Shown here in pieces: positions 12,301 to 24,674 of a DNA stretch of 64,000 nt. The stretch spans positions 14,684,059 through 14,748,058 of the forward strand of contig CM055092.1 in the NCBI GenBank assembly GCA_029204225.1, written 5' to 3'. The notes under the pieces are model-generated. The model made no database searches. It saw only the letters and a list, made by a program, of their open reading frames with translations, and had not been told where the DNA came from. Each line of letters opens with the position of its first letter. Position 1 is the stretch's first letter. A program made the position numbers and the translations under genes. The DNA comes from Diphasiastrum complanatum (lineage: Eukaryota > Streptophyta > Lycopodiopsida > Lycopodiales > Lycopodiaceae).

Positions 12301-15300
12301 GTCCAATATGAAATAGCTGCCCCCTGATGATCATCCCATGTCATCCTGCAGTGCTATCCCTATCAGGTATCCCAATGCCATCCCTGATCACAAAGATCTG
12401 AGCATCTACCCTGTAGTGCCCACCTGTATTCTCCCAAGCTAGCTCCAAGCTGCTCACGTGAATGGTTCCAAACCACTCCCTGAGAATACACAGAGATGTG
12501 AACTCCAAAGCCACCATCAAGTCCCTCACATGATTGTGCATGCCAATATCCCTCCAAGTGAACCTATGAGATCTTGCATGGCCCAAACCAAACGATCTGC
12601 ACCCTATCATCATTGAAATCTGCATCTCTGATGCAATACTGATATGGCAAATTGACTTGACTTACCCAAACTGGCAGCTGAAGTGTATCTCTCTGATGAC
12701 AAACCTGATACATTGCTCCATAGCTAAAATGGCTTGATCAAAATTGACTTACCGACTGCAAAACCTCAAAATCATTACACTCACCACTCTCCAAGAGTCT
12801 CCAAAGTGTAATTATTGACCCATTCTTCATCCTCTGCGTGTCCCACACACAGCTCGTCCAATGCAAGTATGCTATCTTGCCCAATGGCTTCCAACTGGCA
12901 CCACCTTGCACTTCAATCACCTGTGACCGCCAAAATGTGTGTACCTCCAAGCTAGCCCATATTCCCCTCCGAACGAGAAATTTTCAAGCTATAGATGCGT
13001 GTGTCAATGCAGCTATCACCTGACTCGACAATGCCACTGCCGATCATACCTGTGAGAGCGTTCCCCCAAAATGCCACCTGATGTTGGTCGGTTCTTACCC
13101 CAAGAGTTGAACCTGATCACAAGAATTTTTCACCTGTAACCGGCATACCATGCCTACCTCTCACCTGTGATTGCTTGCCCTCTCAAAATTGTTGCCAATG
13201 ATGAGCAGTCACGCCGCCAAACTGCACTTCCGTCGCCAAAACTAGCTTTCTCCACACAATTTCACTACCATTCGCCCCCATACTGCATTTACCGCTTCCA
13301 AACACCCTATTACCCTGTTAGGAGTAAGTAATAATAATTTTGAAGTGATAATACCTCATTGTACCGCCCTGCAGCAGGTTTCACCAGCCAAAATTTGCCC
13401 CGAATTTGGCCCTACGGTACCCAAATAGTGAATGTAGCTCATCACTAGGTCACCCGCACTCTGCTCGATATAATGGTGATGAAAACTCCCCGAAATACGT
13501 TTCTCCCTGCTCTATGACGTCGCTCTGTCCGCTGGCTCTGAGTAGCCAGTTTCAGGGGTCATTTTGGCCCAAGGATGGCCAAAATAGGTGCCTTCTGGCC
13601 AAAGTTAGGCCCAAAACCAATTTGCGTTGCAAAAATGAGCTGAATTTTCATTCTGAAAATTTTTAATGAAGAAAGAGCATTTTTTGCCCTTCGGGTTTCT
13701 TCAACCATTTCTATTCAAATTTTTTAATGAAGAAGCATGGTTTTTTGCCCTTCAACACCGGCAGCCAAATAGTCCTAAGCAGTCTTAGTGGGCAGCCAAA
13801 TAGTCCTAAACAGTCTATTAAAGGCAGCCATTGTCATATTCCCTCTTTTTCATAAATTTAAAAAAAAAATTACATAACAGAAAACCAAAAATAAGTTCGA
13901 CTTTTTTTTGAAGGTCACATTCCAAACTGAAACACGTTTTTGAATGTTGAAACTTTGTGTGTGTGTGTGTGTGTGACGTATTTGTGTGTACAGTGTTGCC
14001 TGTAAGCTGTTAGAAGTTAGGACTATAATCTATTACTTGTTACTAGTTTAAAGTTACACAATGCACATTGTATACATTGTCATTTTCGTGAAATTCGAAT
14101 CATTGAACATTTGCTAAACTAGTAACTAGCCATGCACATGGTACATTGTGATATGTAATATGTATGGTGTGACATTAATATTTTGAAAAAGAAAAAACCC
14201 TAAAATCGATTCGCCGGTTTGAACCTGGAGAAGCCGATTCTTTCCTGGTTCAAACTCGATTCAAACACGGTTTGAAAAGGCGATTCGAAAGGTACCATAA
14301 AACATTGGTTGAAAGTTCCATAGATACCCATTCCTAATATTTTAGGAATGGGTACGGTACTGTTCCTAAGGAACAGCCATTCTATTCCTCAAGAGCGGAA
14401 CTTTTTTGGTACGGTTCTGTTCCTATCTAGGAGCAGAACCGTACTTATAGGAATTGGAACCGTGTCTAAATAGGAATGGCTCCCCATTCCTAAATAGGAA
14501 CGTTTCTGCACGCCCCCAAGAAAAACTTTTAAACTTGATTATATGACCTCTTTTTTCATGTGGATACAGTTTGCTTAAAACTTAAAATTAGCAGTTTGGG
14601 CTTGTTTGAAAATGATGTAACATTTTGAAAGCTTTCTTTAAGTTTTGTATCTCCATTATCTTGGGCATATCAAAGCATGGTCGACATGATGTTATTTATC
14701 AGTCTGAACTTAGCAAACTGGGGTTGTTCTAATATACCTATCTACTATGACTTATGAAAGTCCGAGAGCCTGTTCCTAAGCTGTTCCCATTCCTAACAAT
14801 TCTCAGGTTCATGCGTAAAAGAAGGGCTTGGTTTCCTCTTCCCGGTTCTTTGAAACCTAAGTTTGTAAGTCCGTAAAAATCAAAGGGTTTCTATACGTGT
14901 TCGTGTTCCTATTGAATCTAAGTTCCTAGGACTTCCTGTTCTTGTTCCTAACTTCTAGGGGCTTCATGTTCCTAAGTTTCTAAAGCTTCCTCCTGAGCAA
15001 CTGCTCTTGTTCTTGTTCCTTTTCCTATTCATAAGTTCTGTTCCTATTCTTGTTCATGTTTATGTTCCTAAGAGCATCTTTAACTTAGGTTTCAAGTTTG
15101 GAATAGGAACCTTGGAACACGAATAACAGGAACATAAACCCTTTTCTTATGCGCAAGAACCTTTTCTAGGAACCCCGAAAGCAATGATCTGTTCATTTTT
15201 CTAAACAGATTTACCCACACCAGAGTTATTTTGCAAAGAATAGGTTAATTATATTATATTTATTATTTACTTTTTCAGGAATGGTTCCTAAGGTACGGAA

Positions 15301-18300
15301 CAAAACAGTTCCATGCCATTCCTGGGAACTATGGTTGAAACACATTCCGTTTGGAATGGGCATGTATGGTCTGAACATGTCATGTGCTATTTTGGAACCT
15401 CAAGGATGAAACTATAAGTTGTCATGCTGATACAGTGCTTTATTTGTGTGCAGTTGTTGAAATTTTGTGAAACAGAGTCAGTTTCCTTTCTGGACGAGGT
15501 AGCTGCTAATCTGCGGAGCATGCATCTAGCAGAACTGATTGCTGGGGAGGTACTTGGTTTCTTCATGAGTACCTCATATGTAATTATGTTTCTCAGAACA
15601 TTCTTTTGGTCTTGTTGTTGTTGAGGCCTCTTAAAGTTCTTATGGAAACGAAGCTAAATGTAAGGGGTCTTAACAAGCTACGGAGCCTTAAGAATTCAGA
15701 GTCTTTTCCCAGGTTGACTTTCATGCCCTTTGGAGAGTTTTCTAACACGAGTATCATTTATACAATGATATACCGTAAACTTGGAAGTTGAGTATGATAC
15801 TGCAATGAACTTATGAAGTTTAAACATTAAAACCACTTCTGTATCTAAGAGCTATCCTTTTCATTAGGGGCTTTGCTTTTCTAGCAGGCAATAATAATTA
15901 CAACTGTACAACTCTCTTTTATGCAGATTCATCAAAACTAGTTGCATATTATTTATTAAGGCATGGGCTGTGAGGGGACTTTTGCATTTTGCAAGTAACT
16001 TGCAAATTTTGTGAGAATTTGCAACTAACTGGAAAACCTGCTGAAAATTTGTGAGTTCCTCGCAAAACTCACGAAAACTTTACTTGCAGAATGTCAAAAT
16101 CTGGTTTTGAGCTTGCAAACTGGGAATCTTTCAAAGGCCAACATGTTTGATGAATGAAAATTTGAATGTGCTCCTTGTTCCTGTTGCAATTCTTCAACTT
16201 GCTCATTTCAATTCACTAAGCTACTTTGCAAGTTTGCATTGGCATTTGTTGGGCTACATTTGCTTTAATCCTTTTTGCATTCCACCTGGGGCTTAAGTAT
16301 TTCTATAAGTGCAAATTTTACCTTTTTAGAATTTGGAATTCTTCAGAAAAAGTGGATCACTTTTATCTTTTGTACATCATACTTTGCATATTTGACTTGT
16401 TTAGTGGAACTTTGCAGGTTCTTGGTGTTGTCAAGTGTGCATTGCTTGAAAAGCCAGTCAAGTTGGAGTTTCCAGAGGATGAGAAAACCCCAATGGGATC
16501 TCTTTACATTAATTCAATGCGCTTGGTTGATGTATTATCTGATGATTCAAATTTCCGCCCTGTTGTCATAGAGAAAATTGTGAGTACAGACCGCAGCAGA
16601 CAAGCTTTTCTATATAAGAGGCTGTAGATCCAGTGCTTAATGAGATACATTTTTGAATTTTTTAATGGTTGGGACACAGACTCCAGCTTTGGCTAGATTA
16701 CTTGCAATGGATCCAAATGAATTCAAGTCTAGGTGGTGTGGCGGCTCTTCGGCTCTTGAGTCAGCAAAAAGTGAAGCTGATGCATTGCTACTGTATGATC
16801 CATTTCATGCTGCTGGTGCTGCTATGCTGAACACAGCCTTTGCAAACACAGCAATGTCCTCTGGCAATTCTGGTTATGCCCCTGAAGAACCTAGGACGGG
16901 ATGCTCTTTGTCAGTCAAGCAGATGCAACCTGACAAATATGCTCAAGAACAATCAACTTTGCTCGTGAAGATTTTTGCAAACCTTCATTGCTTCAACCCT
17001 GTGGTTTGTTCAGGTACTCCTTGTCTATGCAAATGTACCCTGAAGTACACGTTCAAGTTTCTCTGTAAATTAGCTAACTCTCAGATTCACTAAAGTGATT
17101 TCAACCCTTGTGTACTTATAAGAGACATGATTTGCAGTTTGCCTCTGAACTCTTGCTAGTTTCGAGGTCTTAGTAAAAGTCATTGTTTTCTTTGTGGATG
17201 ACTTCCATCTCTAAGTGACTAAGCAATACATTACTTCAATTGTTCATTGCAGCTGACGAGAAAGATAGGTTCTTACGGACATTTATTCATTGCCTCTTAG
17301 TGGGTCCTCTATCACCCAACAATAGTGCATTTTTTTTCACGCAAGAGCAAACTGCAGCTCGTATATGCAACAACCTTCGTAAGTAGTCTGTCGTCATCCT
17401 CTGGGGATCACAAGTAATTTCTTGTTTTAGGCATATCTGATTTTTCTTGACATATTCTAGAGTAAATAATTCGATAAGTTGTATACTTTTAAATGTGATT
17501 GATTTTGCATTGAATACTTCCATACATGTGTGAAATATATTTTTTTCCCCAAAGTGTTTTATGTGTCGTTCATTATTTCACGCGGTTCATAATTCTCACC
17601 TGTGCTAAAGACCAAAACAAGTATCTAAGCTTTCACTCTTACAATTGGCAGATGTGCTGCTAGACCACGTTGCTTCCTTTTCATCAGAAGAAGTGAATGA
17701 TGAGGATGTACAACTTGTCAGGTTAGCATGGCCTTTCCTGGGTCAGTTGGTTATTGTTGAGAACTTGTGTGGACTTGAAGATGCTATATTTTTGGTTGTC
17801 TCCTGTCAATTTGTATCGATTTTCCTATCACCAGAAGCATCTTTTAGCCCCATGTCTTAATCAGCCTGTGTTTTCTGTCATCTATCTGACATGACAATGA
17901 TAGAAGTGGCAAAAAATATTAAATTCAGTGCTATTGTATTTTGAGTGTGTCATGAAAAGCTTTGTTACATTTTTATTCCTGCAGTCAATTTGCATCGACT
18001 TTGCATGCAACACTATGCGTTTCACGTTCCAGTCATGAATCCTCAGAGGTAAGTGTCAAATGCTTGTGCACAGTTCTGTGGGCCTGAACTTAAGGCTACC
18101 TTTTATCATTGGTTGGTACAGATACTCAAATCTAGCTGTAAAATACTGCAAATCAGAGAGATTACTTTCGATGGCTATATCATTTAAGATTGTAGGGGTA
18201 CCTTATTCTTCAAATTGAGAACAGGTTGTGTGCTTGTGATTTCATGATAAAATATACTACTTCTGCAAACAGGAGATACATCCCCTGTTAGCATGCATAA

Positions 18301-21300
18301 GAGATGCACATTGCAAGGGACTTGAAAAAATTTTGGGCAGACGTTTGGAGTCCGAACGCTGGAAAAGGATACAACAGCGGACAGCTGAGCTCTTATTGAG
18401 GGAGCAGATGGCAAGTGGAGCTAAACTATCTAGCGTGATTGAAACTGAAGGAGGATCTAGTCATATAAAAGGTTCCATCGCCCATGCAGAGCATCAGGAG
18501 GTATGTTGATGCAATACGTTGCTCTTTGCTTTGCTTTAGCAGCTACTATAGGTCTTTGTGATTTGCCTTGATGGTTTGGTAGAGGATTTTGATCGTTAGA
18601 AGTAGTACCAGGATGGTTACAAATGAAGAACGTCTTGCAGGAAGTACCATCCATGGTAGAAAGCAGGATGCTGCCAAAGGACACACTAGACATGGAGCTG
18701 CCACCTTCCAATGAGATTGAAATTTTGAAGAAAAAGGGAGTAGTTGAAGAAGTTGAAACCTGCAATAATGAGGAGCCTGAAAAGATCGACGAAGAGGATG
18801 AAGAAGAGTACACTGATGATCAGAATAGCATGGATGCTTTGAAAACAGACGAAATGAATGAGGAGAGCTTGCATTCTGTCAGATCCCAAGGAAATGCTGA
18901 ACTGGATGATCCAAACGAGGAAAGTGAAGAGAAACACCCAAAGAAACGCCAGCGAAGGATCATGAGTGAAAAACAAATTTCCATGATGGAACAAGCACTG
19001 AAGGAAGAGCCGTATATGCAGAGGTTTCCCAAGCTAATCCAGCAATGGACAGATACCTTGAACCAAATTGTGTGTACACTTTGAACTCTTCTTGGTTGTG
19101 TCATCAGATGCTTTAAGATTCAGTTTATTCAACCTTATTAAGAAAATAGACCAGAATCTAGGGAAGTGTGCTGCTTTGTATTAGCATTACATCTATGTGA
19201 GCAGAGCTTGTAGGCAATTCCACTGGCTAAAGCTTGTGTTATCTTTCTTACTGGGGTTTGTCTTTTTCAGGGTCCTGAGATTACTCATAACCAGCTAAAA
19301 AACTGGTACTACCCACCTTCTTCTCTTTATTCATTTCAATTACAAATGGGATGGTTCTGAACTCCATAGAGATTATAATGTGGATAAGTGGTGAGTTAGT
19401 TAGGACTTCCTTTCCTCTTCCTGAGATCATAAGTTCGACTCCAATCCACCACACAGATGAGGACATACAAGCTAAAAAGTATAAGGTAGAACACTACTTA
19501 TCCATTCTATCTGTCATGCATTTCCACCCCTACAGATACATAACTTGATCAAGGAACGCCTGTTATAAGGAACGGTTCCATACCCACTCTAAGGAAAGCC
19601 TTAGGAAGGGGTATCTATGTAGGGTAATATATTTTTTCTACTTCTGTTTGTGGGAGGCCGGACATTAGAGATAACGAGATTGGAAGAGAGAAACAAATTG
19701 TAAAATCAAGCTGTCTGCAGCGATGAATACTTTTTATTCTGACATCTTTTTGACCTCTTGGAAGCAACTAGCTGAAGATTCTAGGGGTTCATTTTGAGTT
19801 TTGTCGCTTAAAACAGGAATCACTTCAACTTCTTCAAGTGTCAGAATAGAGGTTTTGCTACATTTTAGATTTAATGACATATTTGGACTCTGGACAGTAG
19901 GGTGTTGAGGAATCTTTTGTCGGTTTTTGGTGTATGAGTGCAAATGTTTCCCCATCCGATCCTTGTTTAACTTTGTCCCACAAGTTACATAGAAAAGCTG
20001 TAACATCCACTTCACCTTACAGATTGTTTATGTCCTCCAAAACAAGATCAGACAACACCTTTTGGAGGTTACTAACCATTTCCCAAGTGGAACCCTCTAC
20101 TGGTCATCCTTCCATTTAATCAGATACCCATAATAAGAAGTATGATGCGTATGCCCCTTTTGGGGACCGTGAGGTCATCTAACAGGGTTGAGTCTTGATT
20201 TAACCAAGAAATATGTGAGATAACAGGATTTCTCCAACAAACTAAAGGCTTAGGCAGATTTTGTAGCTCCAAGACTTGTTGGCATAGTGGTTGAAGTTTA
20301 GGCTTAGGGTAGCCCCCAAATTTAAAGCTCAACTATAAGTGGAGTAGTCAAGCTTCACAACCAGAGGAAACCCTCTCTCTTAATGTTGATGCCTTGGAGT
20401 GTCATAGAGAAGAGCTTGTCTTTTCTTGTAGGAGACTCTATTAAACCATTTCTTGATGATTTTGAAAGGATAACATTCTGAGCTCGAAGCTGGTTGTAAG
20501 ATTTGATCTTCAAGTATTCAAAGCCCTCCCTAATGGTGGATTTGCACAATTCTTCAATGATGAAAGCTTCTTTCTGGTGTCGTGGATGCCAAGAGGATCA
20601 AGGTAGATGTTGATATCTATTGAGAGCCTTGTGAAGACACGTAGAGGAAATTTACCACCGGTGGCAAAATTTTCATCCTTGCAAAAGTGAATATTTCCCA
20701 TTTCCATGCCTTGGACCTATTGCCAAATCTGCTGTCAAATTCCAGATAATTGAGGCACATGTCATGACGAGCTCGATCTTTTGGTAGATGAAAATCCTTC
20801 AATTCTTATCATGTCTCGAGGTGTGCGTCCTCTTTGGTGGGAATACTAGGATATATGGATTACACATAAAAGGTAAAAAGGATGACATTTGTCGAGAAGT
20901 AGGATCTGAAACCTCTTTATGAGAGAGAGAGTCTGATAAATGTCGGGGTTGTTGTAGAAAGAAAGAAAGCTTTATTAACGTCTTTTGATGCCAAAAGGCA
21001 TATAAGACCAGATAAGTACATCTCAAGTGTGATAGATACTGAAAGGAGCATATGAATGTCTCCAAAAACAAATGACAAACTATTAGCTAAAATAATTGGT
21101 CTAGCAAGACCGGACAAAATGTCTGAAATGTCTAAATGTCTAAACTGCTCTTAGACATGAAAGTCTGAAATGTAGTACAAAGGGGTGCCATATAACTATA
21201 CAATATCCATCCAAACTGTATGGTAGATCATGCCGCCACAGGACCACCGCTGAAGAAAGGAAGGATAGAAGAAGAAGTTGGTGCTGAAGTAGTAGGCCTG

Positions 21301-24300
21301 CGCACATGAACTCTAGATCTATGAGGTCTCCTGGTAGCTCCGACGTGGTCTGCAGGCAACCCGATCCGATCACGATGAGAATCATGAGGAAAGATATCTG
21401 ACTCATCCTCTGACAATATGTCGGCATCAATGTCTGCTCTGGATCGTCTCCTAGAGAAAAAGGAGGTAATCTGGGTCTGCTGGGAGTCATGGTATCTAAA
21501 CTGATCTTTTTGACAAATATCTCAACGGAGCAGGAACATCTCTCGTAGCATCAATGCCACACATCGAGGGTCAACATATGAAATGAGTGAGCGAAGTGTG
21601 ATTGGGGAATCTCGGAAAAGACAATGATAGTGTCCTCGAATCTCGTAATAGATAGGACATCTGAATAGAAAATGCTCCTCCAACTCCACTTCCTCTAATG
21701 CGCACATTTGACAAAGTCCACTCATATGAGGGATGCCCTGGAAGCGGCTCGTCTCAACATATAGCTGGTCTGAGGAAACTCAGAACTGACACTGTGTAAA
21801 ACGGAGGCAATGTGAAATGGAAGTCCACTCTCCAAATAACGAGGCAAAACTGGGATCCCAACACTGTCTAGCTCAAGGAAACTGGAGGGATAGAAGTCCG
21901 GCTTGACCCCCAAGGGCCCCTGCCAGAACACTCGAGAGCATGCACGATAAATGACCCCTCTGATATACTGATGAGAACCCGCTGGTAGGTTAGAGATATT
22001 GATGCCATATATCCGTAGAAGATGAGAAGCCTGGGAGTACCATGATAACTGATGACCCTGGTGATGAAGCTGCTGAGAAGAGAGAAAAACTATGTAAAGA
22101 TTCATCACTCTTTGGATATAAGTGATCAATCTGAAAATAGCCTCCACCCGTAGTGGAATGACGGCAAACTCAGCAAGTAAAACTTGGTGAGGAACAGATG
22201 GTTTGGCACGGATCATACATGCAAGCATACTAATCTGTAGACGGGAAATGCTAGTCCACTCTGACTCAGGAATCCCAGTGCACCAAACTTCCGCATACAT
22301 AATAGTTATCAAGTTTCATGGTGTCACCACTGTTGTGAATGGGATAGATGATATTAGTACACCAAGGAAGGGGATGGATGATATTAGAAACTTCATAGAA
22401 TTCTTCTCGATTGGGAGTTCATAGCTTTTTGATCTTCTGTAACCTTTTGACATGTACTGCAACGAGATGCCAAGCAATCGGCTACGGAAGATCGAAAAGC
22501 TATGAACTCCCAATTGGTGATAATATTCCTGACATCGATCTTATTGTGCTTAATAGTGTACCTCTTTTTGATCAAAACTTGTCGTGACATTGGCACTACG
22601 AGAAAGACAACCGATCTTGAAGACTTGAATGGAATGCTTGTACAAGAAGAGAAGGCAAAATCTCGTGACAAGGGAAGACTTTGTTGAGCAAGCATTTGCT
22701 ATCAAGAAGAAGCTCTTTTGTGTTATTTCAAGGACTAATGAATGGACATGCCACAAGTACTCTCACAATAGTGTTTGCGATTATGAAGGACAAATCTGTA
22801 ATCATCGATTCAATTCACTTTCCTCTTTCGTTCTTGAACCTTTTTATTATCCATTATATAGAGTCTAGTCAAGAAGATGTCCAAGGATCATGGAGGTAAA
22901 AGAGAATGAAGCTCTCAAAAGTTCCCACTAAGATGCAAATTGAAATGGGGAGAAAACTGCAAGGATGATATCAAAGGAAAAGGTTGCGTATTAGTACGAA
23001 TGTCTTTGGGATATATAAGGTACACGAAGAATGTCCTTCATGTGCCAAATCTTGCAAAGGACTTGTTGCGGTTTTGGTCATTGCCAAGAAACATATGAAG
23101 ATGGAGTGTGATGAAAAAAACCATCTTGTGGAGGATAGAGATACAGACTACAAAGTTGTAACAAATGGCACTTTGGAGAGAGCTCTCTACATGCTTTTGT
23201 ACTTGTTCAACTAAGCATGCATAGAGGTCGAGGTCTTGCAAGGCAAATGGTGGCAAGAGTTCTAACTTCTTTGGACAGTTGAACTCTCGGAGCCTACAAG
23301 TATTGAAAACAAATAATATGAGAGTTAGCTTTTCTAATGTCAAGATAAACATGAAGATTTGTGAAACCCGTCCCGTGTCTTGGGAAAACACCATTGTCAA
23401 AGGTTTCCCAAAGGAGGAGTTTACAGGGCTAAGGATGAGTTGAGAGCTTATTTATTTAGACTTATGTGGATCCACTCCCACTCACATTAGATTCAATTTG
23501 GGGGGGGGGGGGGGGGGGTTCCTATTTCATGACATTCATTGATGACAATACATGAAAGGTTTGGATCTACTTCTTGAAGGCCAAAGTTGAAACACAAACA
23601 TGAAAATAGCATAAGCACCATACAACACCAAAAGCTAGAAGAAGAAATGAATTGAGAGAGAGAAAGAAAGAAAGCTTTATTAATGTCTTTTCCATGCCAA
23701 AAGGCATATAAGACTAATGAAGTACATGTCAAGTATTTAGTAACCATGAGAGCGCATAGAACGTCTCCAAAGCTGAAATAAAGAAAACATCTAGTGCCAA
23801 CTAAAATAAACATCGCTGATGCTGTAGAAAGATGTAATGCGAGCTGCAACATGAGAAAGCGTTGGAGCTCGCTGGCGTCGTCTATGAGCATGAGATATAA
23901 ATGAAACATGAGCTTTGTTACCTTTGAGAACATCGGCCCATGTTTTCATGTGCAGTTGGGGCAGATCTTGATTGTCCTCGTCCTCGATATCCTGGATGGA
24001 TGCGATGGTGGCAGCTTGAATCTTAAGTTGGCTTTGAATATCCACCAAAATCTGATCCATATTCTGGATATGGGGTCCCTCGGTGGAGTCATGGTATTGA
24101 ATAATGCGGGTGATCTGCTGCTCTTGTGCATCCACTTTCGCTTGTAGTTTGCAATGTGTTCTTGAAGTCGAGCCACCGTTTGTAGAAGAAATTGAATTTC
24201 TTGGAAAAATCCCATGCCAAATTCCCATCCAAGTCTCCCTGGAGCAGGTTTTTGAGCAATTAGAGCTGTGTATGCCTTGGGCTGAGGAGTGAGGGAATAA

Positions 24301-24597
24301 GGGTTTGTGATTTCAGGATTAGATCCAGTGTTTAGGATAGATGCATTATCCATCGCTGCAGCTTGCACTACAGGTTGTGCTGCACCCATAGTTACAGGCT
24401 GCTCTATAGCGACCGCATCAAGCTGTGCTGCTGCCTACTCTGCAGCCATAGCTGCAGGCTGATTAGCAGATTGCGCTAGCTGCTTCGTTTTGTATTTTGG
24501 AAGGGCCAGGGGAGTCCTCAGGGAGGGAGGGGAAGCGTGAGCTCCCTCCCCGTTTGTATCTTGGCATGCAGGGAGGGAAGGGTGCTCGATGGATCAG

Positions 24598-24674
<77 letters not shown>

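Noticed and set aside
22410-22514. Miniature inverted-repeat transposable element
   Set aside because: No target duplication could be seen at the arm ends and the loop is only 49 bp, so I keep it as an inverted repeat only.
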